Origin: Gemmatimonadota bacterium
GTDB lineage: Bacteria; Gemmatimonadota; Gemmatimonadetes; Longimicrobiales; Gaopeijiaceae
Direction of reading: 5' to 3'
Length of the DNA stretch: 64,000 nucleotides
Assembly: GCA_028874905.1 (NCBI GenBank)
Contig: JAPPGZ010000003.1
Span: 28,959 to 92,958, forward strand
The notes under the pieces were generated by a model. The model was not told the origin of the DNA and did no database searches. It was given only the letters and a program-made list of their open reading frames with translations. Below, in pieces: positions 44,797 to 53,193 of this stretch; positions within the stretch are counted from its first letter, which is position 1, and every line of letters starts with the position of its first letter. The position numbers and the translations under genes were made by a program.

Positions 44797-46230
44797 ATGT
44801 GCGAACTGTGTGTGAGGGGACTGTCCCGACGCACCTTCATCTCCGCGGCCGCTGGAGCCGCGGCAGCCACTGCCCTGTCGCCGGGCCTGCTCCGCGCGTC
44901 CGGGCAGAATGCCGCAGCCGAGCGCCCCTGGCTGCAACTCGCGCTGGAGGCCTGGCGGTGGGTCGACGCCGCCCGCATCGACACCCCCGACGGCGCAACC
45001 TGGCCCGCCGACCCGACAGATCCGGAATCAGTCGGTTACACACTGTATACACACTCGCCCGGCGTCATCCAGTTCGCGCTGGAACTCCACCACGCGACCG
45101 GCGATGAGCTTCACCTGGACGCGGCGGTGCGGGGCGCGGCGCATCTGGCCGCCAGACTCGACGACGTTCAGGACGCCGGCCTCTACACGGGACTCGCGGG
45201 CATCGCTTTCGTCCTTGCCGAGACGGCGCGCGCAACCGGCCGGGAGTCCGACCGCATCACCGCCGCGGGCGCCACTTCCCGGTTGATCGACAGAGCCCGT
45301 CGCGTGGGCGCGGGTGTCGTCTGGCCACGCGGCTCCGGCAGCGACGCCATCGAATCCAACGACATCATCAGCGGCACGGCCGGCACCGGTCTCGCACTCC
45401 TCCAACTCGGTCGCGCGCTCCGCTACGACAACGCGGTGGAGGCTGCGGAGGGAGCAGGAAGGAGGCTCCTCGATCGCGCCATCGAGACAGACACCGGCCT
45501 GCGCTGGGACATGTGGCCCGGCTACGCCCGCGAGATGCCCAACTTCTCACACGGCACCGCCGGCATCGCATACTTCCTGGCCACCCTGCACCGCGCCACC
45601 GGAGAGCGCGACTTCCTGGAGGCCGCGTCGGCCGGCGGCCATTACCTCACCTCGCAGGCCACACCGGGCGACGGCGACGCGGACCCGCCCGGTTTCCCCG
45701 CCCCCGACTACCGCATCTTCCACTCCCGCCCCGGCGGCGAAGACCTCTACTACCTCTCGTGGTGCCACGGCCCGGTCGGCACCAACCGCCTCTTCCACCA
45801 GCTCGGCGAGATCACCGGCGACCCCGAATGGCACGACTGGGTCGCCCGCGGCGCACGCGGCGTCATGGCCACGGGCATCCCGGAACGGCGCACTCCCGGA
45901 TTCTGGGAGAACATCAGCCAGTGCTGCGGCACTGCGGGGGCAGCGGAACACTTCCTGACCCTGCATCGCAATACCGGCAACGCCGAGTACAAGGCCTTCG
46001 TCGACCGGCTGAACACCGACCTCGTCCGGCGCGCGTCGACCGTCGACACACCCGCCGGAGTTGGCCGCAAGTGGACGCAGGCCGAGCACCGTGTGCAGCC
46101 CGAACTGCTCGTCGCGCAGACCGGGCACATGCAGGGCGCGGCTGGCGTGGGGAAGTACTTGTTGCACATGAACGCCATGGAGACACGGGGCGAGGGGCCG
46201 CGAGTCGTGCTCCCGGACGATCCGTGGTGA
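44797..46230 (+). CDS. Tat-exported LanC-like protein with altered zinc site
   Basis: 477 residues from ATG 44797, with AGGAGG upstream. N terminus MCELCVRGLSRRTFISAAAG is a twin-arginine signal preceded by a CxxC. The rest has the alpha/alpha barrel repeats of lanthionine synthetase C: GLYTGLAGIAFVL, ISGTAGTGLALLQLG, FSHGTAGIAYFL, LSWCHGPVGTNRLF and QCCGTAGAAEHFL. In LanC the zinc ligands are Cys (WCxG) and Cys-His (CHG); here they are Cys323 and Cys376-Cys377, so the histidine is replaced by cysteine. No LanB, precursor peptide or transporter for a lantibiotic is nearby. Probably a stand-alone, exported thiol-chemistry or unrelated barrel enzyme. The domain call is firm, the reaction open. 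Confidence 0.85.
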   Translation: MCELCVRGLSRRTFISAAAGAAAATALSPGLLRASGQNAAAERPWLQLALEAWRWVDAARIDTPDGATWPADPTDPESVGYTLYTHSPGVIQFALELHHATGDELHLDAAVRGAAHLAARLDDVQDAGLYTGLAGIAFVLAETARATGRESDRITAAGATSRLIDRARRVGAGVVWPRGSGSDAIESNDIISGTAGTGLALLQLGRALRYDNAVEAAEGAGRRLLDRAIETDTGLRWDMWPGYAREMPNFSHGTAGIAYFLATLHRATGERDFLEAASAGGHYLTSQATPGDGDADPPGFPAPDYRIFHSRPGGEDLYYLSWCHGPVGTNRLFHQLGEITGDPEWHDWVARGARGVMATGIPERRTPGFWENISQCCGTAGAAEHFLTLHRNTGNAEYKAFVDRLNTDLVRRASTVDTPAGVGRKWTQAEHRVQPELLVAQTGHMQGAAGVGKYLLHMNAMETRGEGPRVVLPDDPW

Positions 46231-46237
46231 TCCCGCA

Positions 46238-47809
46238 GTGACCCGTCCAGCACCGTCAACACCGCGCGTTGCCCAAACAGCACCGCCAACAGCCCTCGCG
46301 AACTCACCTTCCGGGCCGCGGCGCCGGCGGATTCTCGAACTGGAGGAGGCGGCGCGGTCGCTGGATCCCGATTCGGCCGGGCGCGACCAGCTCATGCGTG
46401 CGGCCCACGGGTACGCCCAGCAACTCCTGAATGCCCTGCCGGAAGTCCCCGCCTACAACCACGACAAGTCGGCCGTCTCGAAGCTCCGGACGCTGGCCCT
46501 GGGACGCGAATCCCACGCCATCGAGCAGCTCATCGACCGAATCGACCGGTCCGTCGTGCGGCCCGGACTCCTGCCTTCCCATCAGGGGCACCTGGGCTAC
46601 ATCCCCGGCGGCGGGATCTACGCCTCGTCGCTCGCCGACTACCTTGCGGCGGTAACGAACGAGTATGCCGGCGTCCGCTTCGTGGGCCCGGGATCCGTCG
46701 AGATGGAGGATCTGGTCCTCGAGTGGATGGCCAAGCTCGTCGGATACCCCGAGAACGCGGACGGGAACCTTGCCTCGGGAGGGTCCATCGCGAGCCTTAC
46801 CGCAATCGTCGCGGCCCGCGAGGCGGCGGGGCTGCGGGCCCGCGACTTCGAACGTGCCGTGGTTTACGCCACACCGCACATCCACCAGTGCGTGCACAAG
46901 GCGATCCGCGTGGCCGGAATGGGTGAGACGGTAAAGCGCGATGTCGCGGTGGACGACGGCTTCCGCCTATGTACCGACTCGCTCTCCGAACTCGTTGCGG
47001 AGGACCGGGCCCGCGGTCTCCGGCCCTGGCTCGTCCTCGGGTCGGCGGGCACTGCCGACACCGGCGCGATCGATCCGCTGGACAGGATCGCCGATATCGC
47101 GCAGCGGGAGGACCTGTGGTTCCACGTCGACGCAGCGTACGGCGGCTTCTTCGCGCTGCTCCCGGAGTTCCGGCCCGCCCTTGCGGGAATGGAACGCTCG
47201 GATTCGGTGGTCCTCGACCCCCACAAGGGGATGTTCCTGCCCTACGGCACGGGTGCGGTCCTGGTCCGGAACCGCGACGCGCTGCAAGACGCGCACGCCT
47301 ACTACGCCAGCTACCTGCAGGACACGGTCGAGTCGGAGGGGGGAGGCCGCTCGCCGGCTGCCGTGTCCCCGGAGCTGACCAAGCACTTCCGGGCGCTCCG
47401 CGTGTGGCTGCCGCTGCTGCTGCACGGCGAGGAGCCGTTCCGGGCGTGCCTGCGCGAAAAGCTCGAACTGGCGAAGTACTTCCAACACGAGGTCAAATCA
47501 CTCGGGTTCGAGGTGGGGCCGAATCTCGACCTCACGGTGGTGACGTTCCGGTGGATCCCGGAGTCGGGCAGCGCGAACGCGTTCAACCAGGCCCTCGTGG
47601 AGGAAACTCACCGCGATGGCCGGGTCTTCATGTCCTCAACCACGGTCGGCGGCACGTTCATGCTGCGGATGGCGGCTCTCGCGTTCCGCACCCACCTCGA
47701 CACGATCGACCTGGCGTTTGAAGTGCTGCGAGAGGCTGTGGACAGACTTCAGGCACAGCCCAGGTGGAGGCTTCCTGCGGCGACCTCCGATCACCCGGGT
47801 CACGGATGA
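46238..47809 (+). CDS. Group II pyridoxal-dependent decarboxylase
   Basis: 523 residues of the aromatic-L-amino-acid/glutamate decarboxylase family. The PLP lysine is Lys330 in SVVLDPHKGMFLPYG; HVDAAYGGFFALLPE holds the cofactor Asp, and VRPGLLPSHQGHLGYIPGG is a family-like N-terminal block around the substrate. GTG 46238 lies seven bases after the LanC-like stop; the first 30 residues are Pro/Ser-rich and may not be part of the fold. Likely decarboxylates an amino acid to an amine. The substrate cannot be chosen between aromatic acids, glutamate and others. Confidence 0.9.
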   Translation: MTRPAPSTPRVAQTAPPTALANSPSGPRRRRILELEEAARSLDPDSAGRDQLMRAAHGYAQQLLNALPEVPAYNHDKSAVSKLRTLALGRESHAIEQLIDRIDRSVVRPGLLPSHQGHLGYIPGGGIYASSLADYLAAVTNEYAGVRFVGPGSVEMEDLVLEWMAKLVGYPENADGNLASGGSIASLTAIVAAREAAGLRARDFERAVVYATPHIHQCVHKAIRVAGMGETVKRDVAVDDGFRLCTDSLSELVAEDRARGLRPWLVLGSAGTADTGAIDPLDRIADIAQREDLWFHVDAAYGGFFALLPEFRPALAGMERSDSVVLDPHKGMFLPYGTGAVLVRNRDALQDAHAYYASYLQDTVESEGGGRSPAAVSPELTKHFRALRVWLPLLLHGEEPFRACLREKLELAKYFQHEVKSLGFEVGPNLDLTVVTFRWIPESGSANAFNQALVEETHRDGRVFMSSTTVGGTFMLRMAALAFRTHLDTIDLAFEVLREAVDRLQAQPRWRLPAATSDHPGHG

Positions 47810-49581
47810 GCAGTTCAAGCTCCGCCCACGCCCGCCAGGACGTCCGTTACGAGCCTGACGAACGGCCCCCGCTGCCCATCACCATCGGGCTCGGCGTTCA
47901 GTACGCCCTTCTCTGCATCGCGAGCATCGTGCTGACTCCGATGATCATGATCACCCTCGCGGGCGGCAGTGACGAATACCTGTCGTGGGCAGTGTTTGCC
48001 GCGCTCGTGATCAGCGGCCTCACCACGGCGATTCAGGCCCGCAAGTTGGGACGGATCGGCGCCGGCTACATCCTCGTGATGGGAAGCACGAGCGCGTTTC
48101 TTGCCGTGAGCGTGACCGCCATCGAGCGGGGCGGGCCGGGCATGCTCGCCACTCTGATCATCGCCGCCGCACTGATCCAGTTTGTCCTGGCGGCACGCAT
48201 GGCACTCCTGCGCAAGGTGTTTACGCCGACGGTGGCGGGCACCGTGCTGATCCTCATTCCGATTACGCTCACACCGCTCATCCTGCGGAAGCTGGCCGAG
48301 GTACCTGCGGACGCCTCACCGCTGGCCGGGCCGGTCACAGCAGGCGTAACGTTGCTCGTCACCCTCCTAATCCCGCTCCGTTTTTCGGGTGTGATGCGGC
48401 TGTGGGCGCCGGCGATCGGTATCGTAGCCGGGTGCGTCGTCGCCGCTCTCGGCTTCGGAATCTACGACATGACCACCATCGCCGATGCCGCCTGGATCGG
48501 TCTGCCGGATCTGGCATATCCCGGGGTCGACCTCTCCTTCCGGCCCGAGTTCTGGGCCCTTCTGCCCTCGTTCATCATGGTGACACTCGTGGGCGCGATG
48601 GACACCCTCGGAGACGCCATCGCGATTCAGCGGGTCTCGTGGCGCAAGCCTCGCGCGATCGACTTCCGCTCGATTCAGGGTGCGATCGGCGCCGACGGCG
48701 TGGGCAATCTCCTTTCCGGCCTGGCCGGCACCGTCCCGAACACGACCTACGGCATGAGCATTGCGGTCGCCGAACTGACCGGGGTCGCCGCGCGCCGGAT
48801 CGGGATCTGCGTCGGCGCGGTCTTCGTCGTGCTCGCGTTCCTGCCCAAGTTCGTAACGCTGGTCGTCGCGATACCGGGGCCGGTGGTGGCGGCGTACTAC
48901 GTGATCCTCGTCGCCCTGATCTTCGTCTTCGGCATGAAGATCCTGCTCTCGGAAGGACTGGACTACCGCAAGGGCCTCGTGGTCGGCGTCGCCTTCTGGC
49001 TCGGCATCGCCTTCCAGTTCGACTGGGTCTACCCGGAGTATCTGCAGGGGGCGTGGGGCGAACTGCTCGGCAACGGCATGACCGTCGGCGGGCTGACCGT
49101 GATCCTGCTGACGATGTTCGGGGAGATCGCCGGCGGTGGCCAGTCGCGCCTCAAGACGTGCCTGACCACCGAAACGTGGCCCGAGGTCGACGCTTTCCTC
49201 GCCGACTTCGCCACCCGCCAGAGGGGCTGGGGCAACGAGATGGAAACGCGGCTGCGCGCGGTGGGCGAAGAAACGATGCAGATCCTGACGCGTGACGAGG
49301 CGGAAGCACCCGACCAGGAACGACGGCTGCTGCTGATCGCCCGCGCCGACGGGAAGGCCGCCGACCTCGAATTCATCGCCACCACGGACGAGACCAACAT
49401 TGAGGATCAGCTCGCGATGCTGAGCGAGGCGGCAATGAGCGTTCCCGCGGAGGCCGAGATACCGCTGCGCCTGTTGCGGCACTACGCATCATCGATCCGC
49501 CACCAGCAGTACCACGACATCGACATCCTGATGATCCGGGTGGAGTCGGTGGGAGGACAAGGGCAGGTGGGTTGGGATTAG
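47806..49581 (+). CDS. NCS2 purine/pyrimidine permease with GHKL-like C-terminal domain
   Basis: 591 residues from ATG 47806, overlapping the decarboxylase stop by four bases. The first ~440 residues are an NCS2 (xanthine/uracil) permease: GLGVQYALLCIASIVLTPMI, the loop GDAIAIQRVSWRKP, and NLLSGLAGTVPNTTYG, which matches the family's signature region. The last ~140 residues are soluble and look like a degenerate anti-sigma-type GHKL ATPase (LRAVGEETMQILT as N-box, ATTDETNIEDQLAM, LRLLRHYASSIRHQQY). That extension is not usual for NCS2 carriers of about 430-450 residues. It may sense or regulate transport. Carrier call is firm; the tail's fold is inferred. Confidence 0.88.
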   Translation: MSSSSSAHARQDVRYEPDERPPLPITIGLGVQYALLCIASIVLTPMIMITLAGGSDEYLSWAVFAALVISGLTTAIQARKLGRIGAGYILVMGSTSAFLAVSVTAIERGGPGMLATLIIAAALIQFVLAARMALLRKVFTPTVAGTVLILIPITLTPLILRKLAEVPADASPLAGPVTAGVTLLVTLLIPLRFSGVMRLWAPAIGIVAGCVVAALGFGIYDMTTIADAAWIGLPDLAYPGVDLSFRPEFWALLPSFIMVTLVGAMDTLGDAIAIQRVSWRKPRAIDFRSIQGAIGADGVGNLLSGLAGTVPNTTYGMSIAVAELTGVAARRIGICVGAVFVVLAFLPKFVTLVVAIPGPVVAAYYVILVALIFVFGMKILLSEGLDYRKGLVVGVAFWLGIAFQFDWVYPEYLQGAWGELLGNGMTVGGLTVILLTMFGEIAGGGQSRLKTCLTTETWPEVDAFLADFATRQRGWGNEMETRLRAVGEETMQILTRDEAEAPDQERRLLLIARADGKAADLEFIATTDETNIEDQLAMLSEAAMSVPAEAEIPLRLLRHYASSIRHQQYHDIDILMIRVESVGGQGQVGWD

Positions 49582-49634
49582 GTGCATGTAGCTGGACCAG
49601 GGAAGCTTGGTCTCACCTGTACCGATGTGCCGTT

Positions 49635-51023
49635 TCAGCGCGCTTCCGCCCTAGCGGCCCGGTCCCGGCCGGCGTCACCTCCTTCCCTCCGGCCCTCGCC
49701 CTCTCCCGGTTGTTTGCAGAACCAATCCAGGGCCCAGTCCCATTCAATGCGTTCGCCGTGCCACACGGTGCTGCCGGCCCAGACCTCAATGTCCTTCCGG
49801 GCGTGCCAGCGGGCCAGGCCCAAATCCCGCGGCTGGGGTGGTGCGCCGTCGCGTTCGGGCAGCAAGCCGCCGATGTCCGGCGCCTTGGGTGCCAGCGGCA
49901 TCTCCACCCCCAGCGGGTTGAGAAACCGCAGCACACCGCCGGCGTCCACCTCCGCCTGCCAGCCCCCTTCGTGGACCGCGCGGTGATGCAGCGGGCACAG
50001 CAGCACGAGGTTGTTCATGGCGGTCTCCCCGCCCTCGGCCCAGGGGATGATGTGGTGGGCGTGGGTGCGGAGCCGCGATCCGCATCCGGGAAAGCGGCAG
50101 CCGCCGTCGCGCGCCTCCAGCGCCTTGCGGAGCCGCCAGTCCACGGTCCGCAGCCGCCGGCCGACATCGAGCACGGAACCGTCGCTGGCCCGCTTGATCG
50201 GCACGACCTCCGCATCGCTGGCGAGCCGCAAAGACGTTTCAGGTGAAACGCGCCCACCCTCCTCCGTGACCAGACCGGCCGCGGCCCCTGCCGCCAGGGC
50301 GGCCGGCACGCCTCCCGCCAAGCCACTCTGCTCGGCCCCCTCGAACGAGTGCACCACGAGCTGGACCTCGGGCTGCACCTGCTCGTCCAGCCACAGCCCC
50401 AGGGCGTCGGCCCGGCGCTGCTCGGCGGTGGTCTCGTGCTCGGTGCCGGCCTCGCGCTGCTGGTGGTAGAGCTTCCGTTCGGCCGCCTCGAGCGCCTTGA
50501 GCAGCAGGCTTCCGACCTCGGGGCTGAGCCGGCCGCGGATCTCGTAGTTGCCGTCCTCGGCGGGGTACAGGTACAGGCCCCGGCGCTCGGCGCGTTCGGC
50601 CTGCGCATTCTTGCTCCGGTCGACGCGCCGGGCGTCCCGGACCAGCTTCTCGACGTGGGCGGTGGTGCCGTGATCGGCGAAGGAGAGGAGTTCCTTCTCG
50701 TTCTCGGGTGAAGCGATCCGGGTCAGGGCCCGCGCCTTGGAGTAGGAGAGCTTCCCCTTGGCCAGAGCACCGGAGATCCGGGGCAGGTTGGGGAGGCAGC
50801 GGGCCACGCGGACCTTCTCGCGGGCGGGCCCCAGCGAGATGCCGGTGCGCCAGGAGAGCCAGTGGGCGCAGGTGCGGAATCCCTCCCAGCGTCCTTCCTC
50901 GTCGTAGGTCTTGAGCAGGCAGAGGAGCCGGTAGGTGGCGGCGTTGATGTGCGCGCAGAGCGTGGCGATCTCGTCGCCGAGCGGGTCTGTCGAAGCGGTG
51001 GAGACGGAGTCGGTAGCTGGCAT
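49635..51023 (-). CDS. DUF222 domain HNH endonuclease
   Basis: 462 residues. The N-terminal ~330 residues are the DUF222 helical domain (INAATYRLLCLLKTYDEEG, WLSWRTGISLGPAREKVRVA, LSYSKARALTRIASPEN). The HNH nuclease follows at ~residue 330: DGGCRFPGCGSRLRTHAHHI, then NNLVLLCPLHHRAVHEG, with the Cys pairs and the catalytic histidines present. Such genes occur in multiple copies in actinobacteria and some other high-GC lineages, and their role is not settled (mobile-element or restriction-like). Start ATG 51023. Upstream lie three exactly spaced GTTCGG repeats. No recognisable insertion boundary or intron is visible, so I do not call it mobile. Confidence 0.88.
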   Translation of the reverse strand: MPATDSVSTASTDPLGDEIATLCAHINAATYRLLCLLKTYDEEGRWEGFRTCAHWLSWRTGISLGPAREKVRVARCLPNLPRISGALAKGKLSYSKARALTRIASPENEKELLSFADHGTTAHVEKLVRDARRVDRSKNAQAERAERRGLYLYPAEDGNYEIRGRLSPEVGSLLLKALEAAERKLYHQQREAGTEHETTAEQRRADALGLWLDEQVQPEVQLVVHSFEGAEQSGLAGGVPAALAAGAAAGLVTEEGGRVSPETSLRLASDAEVVPIKRASDGSVLDVGRRLRTVDWRLRKALEARDGGCRFPGCGSRLRTHAHHIIPWAEGGETAMNNLVLLCPLHHRAVHEGGWQAEVDAGGVLRFLNPLGVEMPLAPKAPDIGGLLPERDGAPPQPRDLGLARWHARKDIEVWAGSTVWHGERIEWDWALDWFCKQPGEGEGRREGGDAGRDRAARAEAR

Positions 51024-51083
51024 GCGGTCTGATCCCGAAGTGATACGGTGGTCGGTTGCGTTCTCACCTCTCTCTACCCCACA

Positions 51084-51111
51084 GTTCGGGAAATGTTCGG
51101 CTCGTGTTCGG
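51084..51111. repeat. Three helically phased GTTCGG repeats upstream of the HNH gene
   Basis: GTTCGG occurs at 51084-51089, 51095-51100 and 51106-51111, spaced exactly 11 bases, 61-88 bases upstream of the HNH start (CCGAAC in the gene's direction). The surrounding 174-base gap holds no gene. The spacing puts them on one face of the helix, as expected for a regulator-binding array. Function is inferred. Confidence 0.5.
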
Positions 51112-51197
51112 TAAGCCGACTCCGGCCCTCACTGGCCGTTAGAGGAATAGCTGGGGCGGCGCCGCCGGACGGACGGAACCTGGTGTCCAGGCCGCCG

Positions 51198-52094
51198 TCA
51201 CAGGGTCATTGGGAAACGGCGAGCCGCCTCCCGCAGCTCGAAGACCTGCCTCGTATTTTGCCAGGTGGGCCGGCATTGGAGCTTCCGCAGGAAAGTCTCC
51301 GCTGCCGCCAAATCCGTAACCGGCCTGTCTCCGCTCGGGTCTATGATCGAGTCCACGTACTGTACCGCTCCGATCAGCTGGCTGGCGTACGCAATGAACG
51401 CGCGGGCACGAGGTCGAGCGACCACCTCATTTGCGATACCTGTGTGAAGTAGTCGCACGCTGATTGTGTCCAACACCTCGTGGACCGCATCAAGCGCTGC
51501 CCTCACCTTCGGCAGCGTGGCCTCCGTCAGGGGCTCCGGGCTCGGATCAATCGCCCAAGCGAGGTCGGAATGACTGAAGCGCCGGTTTCGCCAATCGCGA
51601 GCAAACTCCGTTGCATCAACCGCTTGGCGGACAAGACCCTCGACTTCCTCTCCCAGATCCGGGTCCTCACACAGGCCCGGCAGCCTTTGGACCGTCAGGT
51701 TGTCCCTGCCAGCGCTCTTGAGAGGATCCGTCAATCTCGTCAGGCGCAGCATCAGGTCGCTCCAGCACATCTGCTGAACATCCCAGCACAATCCGCCACC
51801 AATCGCGTTCAAGAGTTCAACCCGTTCCACGGCGCCGAACAGTTCCCGGAACTCCTTGTACCTGACGAGCGCCGAGGCCCAGTCGTTGTTCAGACTGTGA
51901 AAGATCATGCTGAACTTGCGCCCTAGTCTGTCCTCGTATTGGGTCATGCGAGACAGGCGCTTCATGGCGTCCCTGTCCATCAGCATTCTCAGGAAGCTGT
52001 CATTGGACGTGTTCTGGATCACCTCGCCACGTTCCCAGCGGGCCAGGGTGGCTTCTCCGAAGCCGGTGACCCGCGCAAACTCGGCACGGGACAT
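51198..52094 (-). CDS. HTH - AbiU2 (HEPN-like) fusion protein
   Basis: 298 residues from ATG 52094. The N-terminal ~45 residues are a Xre-type HTH of the MqsA-antitoxin style: MSRAEFARVTGFGEATLARW and ERGEVIQNTSNDSFLRMLM. HTH similarity runs upstream in frame to about 52118 (LPLRKDYD), but no ATG, GTG or TTG occurs there; CTG at 52118 or 52112 is possible. The zinc-finger half expected in MqsA-like proteins is absent. The rest matches AbiU2/HEPN proteins: MIFHSLNNDWASALVRYKEF, RELFGAVERVELLNAIGG, QQMCWSDLMLRLTRLTDP and DNLTVQRLPGL. This could be an abortive-infection or toxin-antitoxin component. It may be a fused or truncated remnant; no partner is adjacent. Confidence 0.75.
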   Translation of the reverse strand: MSRAEFARVTGFGEATLARWERGEVIQNTSNDSFLRMLMDRDAMKRLSRMTQYEDRLGRKFSMIFHSLNNDWASALVRYKEFRELFGAVERVELLNAIGGGLCWDVQQMCWSDLMLRLTRLTDPLKSAGRDNLTVQRLPGLCEDPDLGEEVEGLVRQAVDATEFARDWRNRRFSHSDLAWAIDPSPEPLTEATLPKVRAALDAVHEVLDTISVRLLHTGIANEVVARPRARAFIAYASQLIGAVQYVDSIIDPSGDRPVTDLAAAETFLRKLQCRPTWQNTRQVFELREAARRFPMTL

Positions 52095-52162
52095 GTCGTA
52101 GTCCTTACGCAGCGGCAGATGAACCTGAACAGGGGCTGGACAGAGAACCCCCGCCCCGCCCC

Positions 52163-52711
52163 TCAAATAAACCGCCGCACCCTCTTCCGATACTCCCGGT
52201 ACGCGTCCCCGTACTGCTCCTCCAGCCAGGGCTCCTCGGCGAACGGGGCAACCACGAACACCATGACCAGCAACAGGTGCGTGATCCACAGGAGCAGCGA
52301 ATTCACGATCACGCTCACCCCCACGAAGAAGGCGATGTCCCCCACATACTGGGGGTTCCGCGTGAACCGGTAGGGGCCCGATGACACGAACCCGTCCTTG
52401 AGCCCGCTCGTGTTCCTCCACCCCGCGGCAACCGTTCCCCACAGGGCCAGCAGACCTCCAAGCACCACCAGGGGGACCCCGACGAGGAACCGCAGAGGGC
52501 TCTGGAAGACCCAGGAGTTCCAGTACATGAGCAGCAGCAGGACATTGATCCCGCACACCACCCAGAAGCCCGCCCAATTCAGCCGGTACGGCCGGGAACG
52601 AGGACCTGGGGGCGGCCACAACCGCCTGTCCGGGACGGCCACCGACCAGACCGCGCCTGCCAACGCGCCTACAAGGATAAAGACCGCGACACCGAACAGA
52701 ATCGTGGACAT
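52163..52711 (-). CDS. Integral-membrane isoprenylcysteine methyltransferase-like protein
   Basis: 182 residues with four to five membrane segments, of the ICMT/PEMT family. The SAM-binding block GPYRFTRNPQYVGDIAFF and the end EEPWLEEQYGDAYREYRKRV are typical of small bacterial ICMT-like methyltransferases. Start ATG 52711 is 12 bases from the end of the cupin gene. Substrate (thiol, lipid or other) is unknown. Confidence 0.88.
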   Translation of the reverse strand: MSTILFGVAVFILVGALAGAVWSVAVPDRRLWPPPGPRSRPYRLNWAGFWVVCGINVLLLLMYWNSWVFQSPLRFLVGVPLVVLGGLLALWGTVAAGWRNTSGLKDGFVSSGPYRFTRNPQYVGDIAFFVGVSVIVNSLLLWITHLLLVMVFVVAPFAEEPWLEEQYGDAYREYRKRVRRFI

Positions 52712-52722
52712 GCGCCCGCCCC

Positions 52723-53045
52723 CTACCGATTCGGGTTCGGCGCCATCGCCACGAGCAGGACTAGGTCAGCGTCGGACTCATTCGCCACGCCGTGCGGCTC
52801 GTCCGGCTCTGACCACGCCACGGCACCCGGACCCAGGCGTTCGTTCCGGTCGCCCACGGTGAAGCGGCCTTCGCCCTCGATCACATAGTAGAACTTCGTC
52901 GCGCCCGCATGGGTGTGTACGTGCTGGGTCTGCCCGGGCCGGAGGCAGTAGACGTCGCAGAACATCTGTCGGTCTCGAACAGGTTGAGCTTCTGCATCTT
53001 CTCGGCCGAGAAGCGGCGCTGGCGGGTGGAGTCGATGATTCCCAT
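52723..53045 (-). pseudogene. Cupin-domain protein split by a frameshift
   Basis: From ATG 53045 the frame reads MGIIDSTRQRRFSAEKMQKL then NLFETD; past about 52975 this frame becomes unrelated sequence and closes at 52881. The adjoining frame from the same point reads RQMFCDVYCLRPGQTQHVHT, then AGATKFYYVIEGEGRFTVG and PGAVAWSEPDEPHGVANE, ending at 52723, a classic cupin barrel with the HxH metal pair. The join needs a shift near 52965-52980, where GACC and GAC repeat (GAGACCGACAGATG), so a tandem-repeat contraction of four bases or a single-base loss would explain it. Either a real disruption or an assembly indel. Product would be ~110 residues. Confidence 0.75.
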
Positions 53046-53193
53046 GGCGAGGTCCCCAAGTGGAGTGGCTGGAGCATGTGAACAGGTCTCGTCCACAAAA
53101 GATACTGACGGGACCCCCGCAGATGCCGCGCGCCTCCCGGTCCCCTATCTTGAATGCTGAGCATGTCCCACCGGAGCATCGGAGCGCCCGCCA

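Noticed and set aside
44797..46230. A lantibiotic biosynthesis cluster around the LanC-like gene
   Set aside because: No precursor peptide, dehydratase, protease or ABC exporter nearby; a Tat signal is wrong for a lantibiotic cyclase.
49635..51023. A mobile intron or insertion element carrying the HNH gene
   Set aside because: No terminal repeats, target duplication or intron-like flanks were found.
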